DNA from: Cypionkella psychrotolerans
GTDB lineage: Bacteria > Pseudomonadota > Alphaproteobacteria > Rhodobacterales > Rhodobacteraceae
Assembly: GCF_001294535.1 (NCBI RefSeq)
Contig: NZ_LGIC01000091.1
Location: 1 to 64,000, forward strand
DNA length: 64,000 nt
Reading direction: 5' to 3'
Shown piece by piece: positions 27,687 through 36,754 of this stretch. Position 1 is the first letter of the stretch, and each line of letters opens with the position of its first letter. Position numbers and translations under genes: made by a program. The notes beneath the pieces were generated by a model. The model was given only the letters and a program-made list of their open reading frames with translations. It was not told the DNA's origin and made no database searches.

Positions 27687-28274
27687 ATGTCTGATCCGAT
27701 TGAGATTCTCGACTTCTGGCTGGGCGAGATCGGCCCCGACGGCTGGTATGCGGGCGGCGACGAGATTGATGCCACCATCCGCGACCATTTCAGCGAAATC
27801 TGGCAAGCCGCGTTTGACGGCGGACTAGAGCATTGGGTCGAAGGCACCGTCAGCACGCTGGCCTATCTGATCCTGTGCGATCAGTTTTCCCGCAACATGC
27901 ACCGCGACACCGCCCGCGCATTCGCCACCGACCCACAGGCCTTGGCGGCTGCGAAAAAGGCTGTGGCCGAGGGCTGGGATATGAATGCCCCTGAACCCGA
28001 GCGGCAATTTTTCTACATGCCGTTTGAGCATTCCGAGGAATTGGCCGACCAAGATCAAGCGGTGGCCCTGCTGACCGAACGTCTGGCTTCAGATCCAGAC
28101 ATGGCGCTGCACGCTGAAGCGCATCGCGAAATCATCACCCGCTTTGGCCGCTTCCCCAGCCGCAACGCGGCTTTGGGCCGAGAAAACACGCCTGAGGAGA
28201 CCGAATTTCTTGCCTCTGGCGGCTATGGCGCGGTGGTCAACGCGCTGAAAGCCAGCCATGCAGCCAGCGCATAG
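27687..28274 (+). CDS. DUF924 family protein
   Basis: The 195-residue soluble protein fits the DUF924 (YyaC-like helical) family: IEILDFWLGEIGPDGWYAGG, LAYLILCDQFSRNMHRDTAR, ERQFFYMPFEHSEELADQDQ and EIITRFGRFPSRNAALGREN. The fold is a TPR-like bundle; no function is established. AGAGGG sits 6 bases before the ATG at 27687; ATG 27681 is an alternative. Confidence 0.87.
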   Translation: MSDPIEILDFWLGEIGPDGWYAGGDEIDATIRDHFSEIWQAAFDGGLEHWVEGTVSTLAYLILCDQFSRNMHRDTARAFATDPQALAAAKKAVAEGWDMNAPEPERQFFYMPFEHSEELADQDQAVALLTERLASDPDMALHAEAHREIITRFGRFPSRNAALGRENTPEETEFLASGGYGAVVNALKASHAASA

Positions 28275-28349
28275 GCCTGCAGCACCGCCAATGTTGCTGG
28301 AGTTTTAAAAATAGTTTAATGGCAAACTACTTTTTCGGAGGAGGGAAAG

Positions 28350-29744
28350 ATGGCTGCTCAAAATTTTGACGTGATCGTGGTCGGCGCAGGTCCGGGGGGC
28401 TATGTTGCCGCCATCAGGGCCAGCCAGCTTGGCCTGAAAGTGGCGATTGTCGAGCGTGAAAACCTCGGCGGCATCTGCCTGAACTGGGGCTGTATCCCGA
28501 CCAAGGCGCTGCTGCGCTCGGCCGAGGTGTTCCATCTGATGCACCGCGCCAAGGAATTTGGCCTGTCGGTGACCGGACTGGATTTTGATCTGAACGCCGT
28601 CGTCGCCCGCTCGCGTGGGGTCGCCAAACAGCTGTCCGGCGGCATCGGCCATCTGATGAAGAAAAACAAAGTCACCGTGTTCATGGGCGCCGCGACCCTG
28701 CCGAAAGCCGGGACGGTATCGGTGAAAACCGACAAGGGCGTTGATGAACTGACCGCCAAGTCGATCATCCTTGCCACCGGAGCCCGTGCGCGTGAATTGC
28801 CGGGGTTGGAGGCGGACGGCGATCTGGTCTGGACCTACCGCCACGCCTTGCAGCCCAAACGGATGCCGAAAAAGCTGCTGGTGATCGGCTCGGGTGCCAT
28901 CGGCATCGAATTCGCCAGCTTCTTCAACACCTTGGGCGCGGATACCACCGTCGTCGAAGTCATGGACCGCGTTTTGCCTGTCGAGGATGCCGAAGTTTCG
29001 GCCTTCGCGAAGAAAGCCTTCGTCAAGCAAGGCATGAAGATTCTAGAAAAAACCACGGTGAAGAAACTGGATCGCTCACCAGGCAAAGTGGTGGCGCATC
29101 TCGAAGACGCCAAAGGCACTACGACGCAGGAATTCGACACCGTCATCTCCGCTGTCGGCATCATCGGCAATATCGAAAACCTTGGGCTTGAAGCCTTGGG
29201 AGTCAAAATCGACCGCACCCATGTCGTCACCGATGAATTCTGCCGCACCGGCGTAGCTGGCCTTTACGCCATCGGCGACATCGCAGGCGCGCCTTGGCTT
29301 GCGCATAAAGCCAGCCATGAAGGCGTGATGGTGGCCGAACTGATCGCGGGCAAACATCCGCATCCGATCAAGCCGAACTCCATCGCCGGTTGCACCTATT
29401 GCTACCCGCAGGTGGCGAGCGTCGGCCTGACCGAAGCCAAAGCCAAAGAAGCTGGCTATGATATAAAAGTCGGCCGCTTCCCCTTCATCGGCAACGGCAA
29501 AGCGATTGCTTTGGGTGAGGCCGAGGGTTTCATCAAAACCATTTTCGACGCCAAAACCGGCGAGATGCTGGGCGCCCATATGATCGGTGCCGAAGTGACC
29601 GAGCTGATCCAGGGCTATGTGGTGGCACGCGGGCTGGAAAGCACCGAGGAAGACCTGATGAACACCGTCTTCCCGCATCCCACTCTGTCGGAAATGATGC
29701 ACGAATCCGTATTGGACGCTTACGGCCGCGCCCTGCATATGTGA
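28350..29744 (+). CDS. lpdA: Dihydrolipoyl dehydrogenase
   Basis: This E3 flavoenzyme re-oxidises dihydrolipoamide of 2-oxo acid dehydrogenase or glycine-cleavage complexes with NAD+. The 464-residue protein has the FAD-binding VVGAGPGGYVAAIRASQLG, the redox disulfide GGICLNWGCIPTK (Cys43, Cys48), the NAD-binding VIGSGAIGIEFASFF, and the C-terminal His-Glu pair in FPHPTLSEMMHESV. No E1 or E2 gene is adjacent, so it may serve several complexes or one encoded elsewhere. GAGGAGGG lies just before the ATG. Confidence 0.95.
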   Translation: MAAQNFDVIVVGAGPGGYVAAIRASQLGLKVAIVERENLGGICLNWGCIPTKALLRSAEVFHLMHRAKEFGLSVTGLDFDLNAVVARSRGVAKQLSGGIGHLMKKNKVTVFMGAATLPKAGTVSVKTDKGVDELTAKSIILATGARARELPGLEADGDLVWTYRHALQPKRMPKKLLVIGSGAIGIEFASFFNTLGADTTVVEVMDRVLPVEDAEVSAFAKKAFVKQGMKILEKTTVKKLDRSPGKVVAHLEDAKGTTTQEFDTVISAVGIIGNIENLGLEALGVKIDRTHVVTDEFCRTGVAGLYAIGDIAGAPWLAHKASHEGVMVAELIAGKHPHPIKPNSIAGCTYCYPQVASVGLTEAKAKEAGYDIKVGRFPFIGNGKAIALGEAEGFIKTIFDAKTGEMLGAHMIGAEVTELIQGYVVARGLESTEEDLMNTVFPHPTLSEMMHESVLDAYGRALHM

Positions 29745-29962
29745 TGCGCGCCGCCTTGCGACAAAAGGTGCTGGCGGTTTGTGATGCTAAAATTGCGCAG
29801 AAGGGCGACGGCGTTGGGCTGTCGTTCTACGCGTTCTTTGCCAATAAAAACCACGATCCCGCAGCCTTGATGGAGGCCGCAACCTGGTGGATTGAGACCC
29901 ATAAGCTGGACCATTTTGTTAAAGCCAGCCGGATCAAGGCGATGATTCTGGCGGGGCTGTAA
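29744..29962 (+). CDS. Small DUF6500-like protein
   Basis: The 72-residue soluble protein is rich in aromatic residues (VGLSFYAFFANKNHDPAALM, EAATWWIETHKLDHFVKASR). I believe it matches DUF6500, a family of about this length with no known function; this rests on memory. Its ATG shares one base with the lpdA stop (TGATG), so it is translated together with lpdA. Confidence 0.7.
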   Translation: MRAALRQKVLAVCDAKIAQKGDGVGLSFYAFFANKNHDPAALMEAATWWIETHKLDHFVKASRIKAMILAGL

Positions 29963-29984
29963 AATCTTGCCGGAAGGATGATCG

Positions 29985-31151
29985 ATGCGCAGCGTTTTAA
30001 CCGTCCTAGCGCTTTGGGCGGCGGGCCTCGGGGCGGCTGCGCAGTTCGGTAAAATATCCGTTCTGTATCAAACGCTTCAAACCACCTACGCCAGCCATGC
30101 AGGTTTCGGCATCGGGTTGATGGTGTCCATCGTCGGCATCGTCGGACTGATCTTTGGCACCACGGCGGGGCTTTTGGTGGCCAAAATCGGCCCCCGTCGC
30201 GCCATCCTCTCCGCCTTGGCTTTGGGCGCTGCGGTCAGCCTGATCCAATCCAGCTTCCCGTCCTATCCGCTGATGATGCTGACCCGCGTGCTGGAGGGCG
30301 TATCGCATTTGACCATCGTGGTCGTCGGCCCCACCGCGATTGCAGGCGTGACTTCAGCGCGGCATCAGGGCTTGGCGATGACATTGTGGTCGTCGTTTTT
30401 TGGCGTCACCTATGCGGCGCTGGCCTTTTTCGCGCCCGGTTTGATAGCGCTTCACGGCCCCGGCGCGCTGTTTCAACTGCATGGGCTATGGATGCTGCTG
30501 TGCTTCGCGGTGCTGTTTGTGTTGCTGCCGACGGATCCTGAGCATCATCCTGTGGCGGGGCAGGGCAATTTACTGGCGCAGCATTTGGCGATCTACGCCT
30601 CACCCTACATCGCAGCCCCAGCAATGGGTTTCGTTTTCTATACAGTGACTTACGTGGCCGTCCTGACCCTGCTACCCGCCGCCGTCACCCCCGGCTGGGG
30701 GCCGTTCATCGGGGTGTTCATGCCCTTGGTGTCCATCACCGTCTCGCTGACCCTCGGCGTCTGGCTGCTGTCCAAAATCGCGGCCTTCCGCCTTGTGCAA
30801 GCAGGTTTTGCGGTGGCCATGCTCGCCAGCCTTGGCCTTTGGGCAACATGGGGGCGGGGGGCGCCAGAGGCCGCGTTTGCGCTGCTGATGGCCGCCGCCT
30901 TGGGCGTGGTGCAGGGTGCGAGTTTCGCCAGCCTTGCGCAGATCAACCCCTCGGCTGAGGATCGCGCACGGGGTGCTGGGGCGATTGCGCAACTGGGCAA
31001 TCTCGGCACCACCACTGGCACGCCCTTGCTGGCGCTGATCATGGTGCAGGCCGGGGCCACCGGGTTCGCGCTGTTCCTGATCGGATTTTCCGCTTTGGGC
31101 ATCGCGATCCATGCGTTGCAGGCCCGTCGCAGGCAGCGTCAGCCGCGTTAA
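29985..31151 (+). CDS. MFS transporter (unknown substrate)
   Basis: The 388-residue protein has about twelve membrane segments. FGTTAGLLVAKIGPRRAILS is the loop 2-3 motif; RVLEGVSHLTIVVVGPTAIA lies in helix 4. The hydrophobic pattern and length fit the major facilitator superfamily, perhaps the cyanate/nitroimidazole-like group, but no substrate can be named. It starts 22 bases after the DUF6500-like gene and may share its transcript with lpdA. Confidence 0.82.
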   Translation: MRSVLTVLALWAAGLGAAAQFGKISVLYQTLQTTYASHAGFGIGLMVSIVGIVGLIFGTTAGLLVAKIGPRRAILSALALGAAVSLIQSSFPSYPLMMLTRVLEGVSHLTIVVVGPTAIAGVTSARHQGLAMTLWSSFFGVTYAALAFFAPGLIALHGPGALFQLHGLWMLLCFAVLFVLLPTDPEHHPVAGQGNLLAQHLAIYASPYIAAPAMGFVFYTVTYVAVLTLLPAAVTPGWGPFIGVFMPLVSITVSLTLGVWLLSKIAAFRLVQAGFAVAMLASLGLWATWGRGAPEAAFALLMAAALGVVQGASFASLAQINPSAEDRARGAGAIAQLGNLGTTTGTPLLALIMVQAGATGFALFLIGFSALGIAIHALQARRRQRQPR

Positions 31152-31181
31152 CCCTAGAAAATATGCTGCACCCCGTCGATT

Positions 31182-31196
31182 GTTCACACTTCGTTC
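31182..31196. promoter_or_regulatory. LexA (SOS) box of uvrA
   Basis: GTTCACACTTCGTTC is an exact GTTC-N7-GTTC direct repeat, the LexA site of alphaproteobacteria. It lies 64 bases before the uvrA start codon. uvrA is a classical SOS gene. Confidence 0.85.
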
Positions 31197-31259
31197 ACAT
31201 TTTGCAGTTGGAGACTCACCACATTCACCCTATCTATACGGCGTCGAATGGGGTGGGTC

Positions 31260-34124
31260 ATGGCCGAACATAAGTTCATCGAAGTGCGCGGCGCGCGCGA
31301 GCATAACCTGAAAAACGTCGACGTGGACATTCCGCGCGACCAGTTCGTGGTGATCACCGGGCTGTCGGGCTCGGGCAAATCCAGCCTCGCCTTCGATACG
31401 ATCTATGCCGAGGGCCAGCGCCGCTATGTCGAAAGCCTGTCGGCCTATGCGCGGCAATTCCTTGATATGGCTGGAAAACCTGATGTGGATCACATCAGCG
31501 GCCTGTCGCCTGCGATTTCCATCGAGCAGAAAACCACCTCGAAAAACCCGCGCTCCACCGTCGGCACCGTGACGGAAATCTATGACTATCTCCGCCTGTT
31601 GTTCGCCCGCGTTGGCACCCCGTTCAGCCCCGCCACTGGCCTGCCGATCACCGCAATGCAGGTGCAGGATATGGTTGATGCGGTGATGGCGATGCCGGAA
31701 GGCAGCCGGGCTTACCTGCTGGCACCGATCATCCGCGACCGCAAAGGCGAATATAAGAAAGAGTTTATCGACCTGCGCAAGCAGGGTTTCCAGCGCATTA
31801 AGGTTAACGGCGAGTTTTTCGAGCTGGAGGAGCCTCCGGTTCTGGACAAGAAATTCCGCCACAATATCGACGTGGTGGTCGACCGGATTGTCGTCCGCGA
31901 AGGCTTGGAAACCCGCCTCGCCGACAGTTTCCGCACTGCTTTGAATCTCGCCGATGGCATCGCGGTGATCGAAACCGCCCCTGCCGAGGGCGAAGGTGAG
32001 CCGCAGCGCATCACCTATTCCGAGAAATTCGCCTGCCCGGTATCCGGCTTTACCATCGCGGAAATCGAACCCCGGTTGTTCTCGTTCAACGCCCCCTATG
32101 GGGCCTGTCCGGTTTGTGACGGCTTGGGGATGGAGCTGTTTTTCGATGAACGCCTTGTTGTTCCCGACCAATCGCTAACCCTACTCGGCGGGGCCATCGC
32201 GCCGTGGTCCAAGTCGAAAAGCCCGTATTTCACCCAGACCATCGAGGCGATTTCCAAACACTACGCCTTTGATAAGAAAACCAAATGGAAGGATCTGCCC
32301 GAAAACGTCAAACAGGTGTTCCTGCGCGGCTCGGGTGGTGAGGAGATTTCGTTCCGCTATGATGAAGGCGGCCGCGTTTACCAAGTTTCCCGCGTTTTCG
32401 AAGGCGTCATCCCCAACATGGAACGCCGCTACCGCGAAACCGACAGCTCGTGGAGCCGCGAGGAAATGGAACGGTTTCAGAACAATCGCCCCTGCGGCGC
32501 CTGTGGCGGCTACCGTCTGAAGCCCGAGGCACTGGCTGTTAAAATCGGCGGCTTGCACGCAGGGCAGGTGGTGCAGATGTCGATCTCGGAGGCGCATGAC
32601 TGGATCAGCGCAGCGCCGGAACATCTGACCAAGCAAAAGAACGAAATCGCCAAGGCGATCCTGAAAGAAATCCGTGAGCGTTTGGGGTTCTTGGTAAACG
32701 TCGGCCTGAACTACTTAACGCTGTCGCGCAACGCAGGCACGCTGTCGGGTGGCGAATCCCAGCGTATTCGCCTCGCGTCTCAGATCGGCTCCGGCCTGAC
32801 CGGGGTGCTCTATGTGCTGGATGAGCCCTCCATCGGCCTGCACCAACGCGACAATGACCGTTTGCTGACCACGCTGAAAAACCTGCGCGACGCGGGCAAT
32901 ACCGTGTTGGTGGTGGAACATGATGAAGACGCCATCCGTGAGGCGGATTACGTTTTCGACATGGGGCCTGGTGCTGGTGTGCATGGCGGTTTCGTGGTGT
33001 CGCATGGCACTCCGGCGCAGGTGGCTGCCGACCCTAATAGCCTGACCGGACAGTATCTTTCCGGCGCGCGTGAGGTCAGGGTGCCGAAGGTCCGTCGCAA
33101 GGGCAGTGGCAAGAAGCTGACCGTGGTGGGAGCCACCGGCAACAACCTGAAAAACGTCACCGCCGAATTTCCGCTGGGGATGTTCGTTTGCGTCACCGGG
33201 GTTTCTGGCGGCGGCAAGTCCACTTTAACCATCGAAACCCTGTTCAAAACCGCCGCCACCCGCCTCAATGGCGCGCATGAAACACCGGCACCCTGTGAGA
33301 CGATCAAGGGCTTTGAGCATCTCGACAAGGTGATCGACATTGACCAACGCGCGATTGGCCGCACGCCGCGCTCGAACCCCGCGACCTACACTGGCGCGTT
33401 CACTCCGATCCGCGATTGGTTTGCTGGCCTGCCCGAAGCCAAAGCCCGCGGCTATCTGCCGGGGCGGTTCAGCTTTAACGTCAAGGGCGGGCGCTGTGAG
33501 GCTTGTCAGGGCGACGGCGTTTTGAAGATTGAGATGAACTTCCTGCCGGATGTTTATGTCACCTGTGAGACCTGCAAGGGCCATCGCTATAACCGCGAGA
33601 CTTTGGAAGTTAAGTTCAAAAACAAGAGCATCGCCGATGTTCTTGATATGACATGTGAAGATGCGCAGGTGTTCTTCCAAGCCGTGCCGAGCATTCGTGA
33701 GAAGATGGATGCGCTGTGTCAGGTTGGCCTTGGCTATATCAAGGTCGGCCAGCAGGCGACGACTTTGTCAGGCGGCGAAGCGCAACGGGTCAAGCTTTCC
33801 AAGGAGCTTTCCCGCCGCGCCACCGGACGCACTTTGTATATCCTCGATGAGCCTACCACCGGATTGCACTTTGAAGACGTGCGCAAGCTGTTGGAAGTGC
33901 TGCATGAATTGGTCGATCAGGGCAACACCGTGGTGGTGATTGAACACAACCTTGATGTGGTGAAAACCGCTGACTGGGTGATCGACATTGGCCCCGAAGG
34001 CGGTGATGGCGGTGGTCAGATCGTTGCGGTTGGCACGCCGGAAACCATCGCCAAGGCGGGCCACAGCCACACCGGGCATTACCTGAAAGACCTGCTTACT
34101 CCGCGCCGGGCAGCGGCGGAGTAA
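31260..34124 (+). CDS. uvrA: Excinuclease ABC subunit A
   Basis: UvrA finds DNA damage and loads UvrB in nucleotide excision repair. The 954-residue protein holds two ABC ATPase units. Walker A motifs are [10 protein letters not shown] and [10 protein letters not shown]; signatures [12 protein letters not shown] and [12 protein letters not shown]. Zinc modules are [13 protein letters not shown] with [12 protein letters not shown], and [16 protein letters not shown] with [15 protein letters not shown] start at ATG 31260 ([20 protein letters not shown]) matches the family; ATG 31248 is possible. The LexA box upstream indicates SOS control. Confidence 0.97.
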   Translation: MAEHKFIEVRGAREHNLKNVDVDIPRDQFVVITGLSGSGKSSLAFDTIYAEGQRRYVESLSAYARQFLDMAGKPDVDHISGLSPAISIEQKTTSKNPRSTVGTVTEIYDYLRLLFARVGTPFSPATGLPITAMQVQDMVDAVMAMPEGSRAYLLAPIIRDRKGEYKKEFIDLRKQGFQRIKVNGEFFELEEPPVLDKKFRHNIDVVVDRIVVREGLETRLADSFRTALNLADGIAVIETAPAEGEGEPQRITYSEKFACPVSGFTIAEIEPRLFSFNAPYGACPVCDGLGMELFFDERLVVPDQSLTLLGGAIAPWSKSKSPYFTQTIEAISKHYAFDKKTKWKDLPENVKQVFLRGSGGEEISFRYDEGGRVYQVSRVFEGVIPNMERRYRETDSSWSREEMERFQNNRPCGACGGYRLKPEALAVKIGGLHAGQVVQMSISEAHDWISAAPEHLTKQKNEIAKAILKEIRERLGFLVNVGLNYLTLSRNAGTLSGGESQRIRLASQIGSGLTGVLYVLDEPSIGLHQRDNDRLLTTLKNLRDAGNTVLVVEHDEDAIREADYVFDMGPGAGVHGGFVVSHGTPAQVAADPNSLTGQYLSGAREVRVPKVRRKGSGKKLTVVGATGNNLKNVTAEFPLGMFVCVTGVSGGGKSTLTIETLFKTAATRLNGAHETPAPCETIKGFEHLDKVIDIDQRAIGRTPRSNPATYTGAFTPIRDWFAGLPEAKARGYLPGRFSFNVKGGRCEACQGDGVLKIEMNFLPDVYVTCETCKGHRYNRETLEVKFKNKSIADVLDMTCEDAQVFFQAVPSIREKMDALCQVGLGYIKVGQQATTLSGGEAQRVKLSKELSRRATGRTLYILDEPTTGLHFEDVRKLLEVLHELVDQGNTVVVIEHNLDVVKTADWVIDIGPEGGDGGGQIVAVGTPETIAKAGHSHTGHYLKDLLTPRRAAAE

Positions 34125-34137
34125 GCACGCCTGCGCG

Positions 34138-34542
34138 TCAATTATTGGTCAGAATGTCCAAAATCGTCAGGACCGCACGGGTCTCCGGGTCAATCCGCAT
34201 CAGCCGATCTTCGTAGCGGCAGTAGGTACCAGCGGGCAGCGACCGATAGCGTGTGTACGGCACGACCGTACAATCGTCGCGCACCACGTCGCCGAGGCGG
34301 TAGTAGATGACATGGCCTTCATGGTCGTCATCGTCATCATGTCCGTGTTTCTTCGCTTGGCCGGGTGGGATGCAAGCCGGTGACTTCTTTGCCAAACCCG
34401 GAGGGCAAAACTGCGTCGCGTGATGCGCTTTTGGCTTTTTACCATGGCCCTTGTCGCCGTGGCCTTTCGAGTCAGCCAAGGCAGAGCCCGCCGACAAGGC
34501 TAAAACGGTGAGGGGAATGTAGAGAGCTTTGATCATGTTCAT
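34138..34542 (-). CDS. His/Asp/Lys-rich secreted protein, RcnB-like tail
   Basis: The 134-residue protein begins with a signal peptide (MIKALYIPLTVLALSAGSAL, cleavage after LADS). It continues with a very polar stretch (KGHGDKGHGKKPKAHH, and HGHDDDDDHEGH) and two related short units, PPGLAKKSPAC and PPGQAKKHG. The C-terminal part (YYRLGDVVRDDCTVVPYTRY, RLMRIDPETRAVLTILDIL) is reminiscent of RcnB-type periplasmic metal-related proteins. His/Asp clusters suggest metal binding, but no function is proven. The ATG at 34542 has AGGA 6 bases upstream. It is convergent with uvrA, 13 bases apart. Confidence 0.7.
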   Translation of the reverse strand: MNMIKALYIPLTVLALSAGSALADSKGHGDKGHGKKPKAHHATQFCPPGLAKKSPACIPPGQAKKHGHDDDDDHEGHVIYYRLGDVVRDDCTVVPYTRYRSLPAGTYCRYEDRLMRIDPETRAVLTILDILTNN

Positions 34543-34960
34543 GGTGAGATCCTGACGACAGATTGGCACTGCAACCTTAACGCCCATCCGGGGTTTCCGT
34601 TCCGACAAAATCAGCCCGTCAGCGATTTGGCGCGCATCAGAGATCGGGTATCGGTGTCATAATACGCCCGAAGGCCGATTTCATTTTCGCCAAAAATCAG
34701 GGCAATTCACCTGCGTTACCCGAAACATTTTCAAAATTTCCCGAAAGGTCCATTTCAGATTAACACGATTGTGTGAAACCCTGATCAGGAGCACCCTGCG
34801 CCTGCGACAATCCGGCGCAAGACCGGGCCCGCGACCGAAAGCCAACAGCCATTCGGTAAACCAACACAGGCCCAAAACGGGCAACACGGTTTTCGCAAGT
34901 TATGCTGGGCGCTTTGGCGTCGATAAAAGCGTATCTGCGCTATAGGATAGGGACAGCACG
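34543..34960. other. Divergent intergenic region with AT-rich core
   Basis: The 418-base region between the secreted-protein gene and the NCS1 permease gene has no convincing coding frame. An AT-rich part near 34680-34780 probably holds promoters for one or both genes. A small inverted repeat, TGCGCC and GGCGCA, lies near 34796-34816. No clear regulator site is recognised. Confidence 0.45.
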
Positions 34961-36391
34961 ATGCAACTCACCAACCCGTCACCCTCGCTCCATAACGAGG
35001 ATCTGGCGCCCGCGACTGAGCGAAAATGGGGCGCGTTTTCGATTTTCAACGTCTGGACCTCGGACGTTCACAGCCTTTGGGGCTATTATCTGGCCGCCAG
35101 CCTGTTTTTGCTCTGCGGCAGCTTCGTTAACTTCGTCATCGCGATTGGTGCGGGGTCTTTGGTGATCTTCGTGCTGATGAGCATGGTCGGCAACGCAGGC
35201 GTCCGTACAGGCGTGCCGTTCCCAGTGCTGGCGCGGGCCTCGTTTGGCACCTTTGGCGCCAATGCCCCGGCCTTGGTCCGGGCGATCGTCGCCTGCTTTT
35301 GGTATGGTGCGCAGACCTCGGCAGCATCAGGGGCCATCGTGGCTTTGCTGATCCGCAGCCCCGGCATGTTGGAGTTTCACACCAATTCCCACCTGCTCGG
35401 CCACTCGACGCTTGAGGTGATCTGCTTCTTCGTCGTCTGGTGCCTGCAGCTGCTGATCATCCAAAGCGGCATGGAAACCGTGCGCAAGTTCCAGGATTGG
35501 GCAGGCCCGGCGGTCTGGATCGCCATGCTGTTGCTCGCCGTCTATCTGGTCGTGAAAGCCGGCACATTCTCATTCGGTGCCGAAATCCCGCAAGATGTTC
35601 TGTTGAAAGCCACCGCTGATGCAGGTGTCCCCGGTGTTCCCGGCTCTACCGCAGCCCTTGCTGCTGTTGCTGCGACATGGATCACCTATTTCGCAGCGCT
35701 TTACCTCAACTTCTGCGACTTCTCGCGCTATGCCACATCCGAGGCCGCCCTGCGCAAAGGCAACCTCTGGGGCCTGCCGATCAACCTGCTGGCGTTCTGC
35801 TTGGTCGCAGGCATCACCACCACGGCCGCTTTCACCGTCTATGGTGAGGTTCTGCTGCACCCCGAGCAAATCAGCGCCAAATTCGACAGCTGGTTCCTGG
35901 CAGCCCTCGCAGCCCTGACCTTCGCCGTTGCCACCTTGGGCATCAACGTGGTGGCAAACTTTGTCTCTCCGGCCTTCGACTTTGCCAACGTGTTCCCGCG
36001 TCACATCAGCTTCAAACGCGGCGGCTATATCGCCGCGGCTATCGCGCTGATCCTGTATCCTTGGGCGCCGTGGGAGACGGGTGCCGCGCATTTCGTCAAC
36101 TTCATCGGCTCCACCATGGGCCCGATTTTCGGCATCATGATGGTGGATTACTACCTGATCCGCCAAGGCAAGATCGACGTCAACGCGCTCTATCAAGAAA
36201 ACGGCGAGTTCCGCTTTGAAGGCGGCTGGCACGTCAAAGCCTTCGTCGCACTGGCGATTGGCATGGTGTTCTCGTCGATCCTGCCGACGTTCACCACGAT
36301 CCTGCCCGCTTGGTGGGGCACCTATGGCTGGTTCTTCGGCGTCGGCATCGGCGGTGGGGTGTATTTCCTGCTGCGGATGGGCGCGAAGTAA
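34961..36391 (+). CDS. NCS1-family nucleobase/hydantoin-type permease
   Basis: The 476-residue protein has about twelve membrane segments and family marks: LAPATERKWGAFSIFNVWTS, FPVLARASFGTFGANAPALV, RAIVACFWYGAQTSAASGAI and FDFANVFPRHISFKRGGYIA. NCS1 symporters import purines, pyrimidines, hydantoins, allantoin or thiamine with Na+ or H+. Sequence alone does not settle the substrate, and no catabolic genes for these compounds sit next to it. AGGATAGGGA precedes the ATG. A bidirectional-type terminator follows. Confidence 0.87.
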   Translation: MQLTNPSPSLHNEDLAPATERKWGAFSIFNVWTSDVHSLWGYYLAASLFLLCGSFVNFVIAIGAGSLVIFVLMSMVGNAGVRTGVPFPVLARASFGTFGANAPALVRAIVACFWYGAQTSAASGAIVALLIRSPGMLEFHTNSHLLGHSTLEVICFFVVWCLQLLIIQSGMETVRKFQDWAGPAVWIAMLLLAVYLVVKAGTFSFGAEIPQDVLLKATADAGVPGVPGSTAALAAVAATWITYFAALYLNFCDFSRYATSEAALRKGNLWGLPINLLAFCLVAGITTTAAFTVYGEVLLHPEQISAKFDSWFLAALAALTFAVATLGINVVANFVSPAFDFANVFPRHISFKRGGYIAAAIALILYPWAPWETGAAHFVNFIGSTMGPIFGIMMVDYYLIRQGKIDVNALYQENGEFRFEGGWHVKAFVALAIGMVFSSILPTFTTILPAWWGTYGWFFGVGIGGGVYFLLRMGAK

Positions 36392-36407
36392 GCCCTGACA
36401 GCAAAGC

Positions 36408-36437
36408 AAAAGGGCGGGAGTTCATCCCGCCCTTTTT
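36408..36437. terminator. Bidirectional terminator between permease and DUF2892 genes
   Basis: AAAGGGCGGGA and TCCCGCCCTTT pair around a GTTCA loop, with As before and Ts after the stem. It lies between two convergent stops (36391 and 36450), so it can act on both strands. Confidence 0.9.
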
Positions 36438-36449
36438 CAACCCTAAACT

Positions 36450-36641
36450 TCAGGTCTTCAGACCCAACAATGTATAAAGCGGGCAAGTGCGCAGCAGCGC
36501 CGTCCCGATGGCCACAAGCCCGATCAGCTTGGCGTAATGCCAAAACCCCGTGCCCTGATCCATGAAAAACCACAGCAGCAAAGCGACACCCACCACCACG
36601 CGCAGAATGCGGTCCAGATTCCCGACATTGGTTTTCAACAT
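36450..36641 (-). CDS. DUF2892 small membrane protein
   Basis: The 63-residue protein has two membrane helices (RVVVGVALLLWFFMD and YAKLIGLVAIGTALL) and ends TCPLYTLLGLKT. This is the DUF2892/YgaP-type inner-membrane domain, often linked to rhodanese sulfur chemistry, but here it stands alone and no function can be given. The ATG at 36641 has GAAAGGAA upstream; the longer frame to 36710 has no ribosome site. Confidence 0.82.
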   Translation of the reverse strand: MLKTNVGNLDRILRVVVGVALLLWFFMDQGTGFWHYAKLIGLVAIGTALLRTCPLYTLLGLKT

Positions 36642-36754
36642 GATGTTTCCTTTCAGACATTCCCGCCAGCGCAGCGGCTTTGTCGGAAGGATAACCCATA
36701 TCCGTCCCATCGACTTTGATCTGACCCCAGATTTCCGGGGTCAGATCAGAGTTT

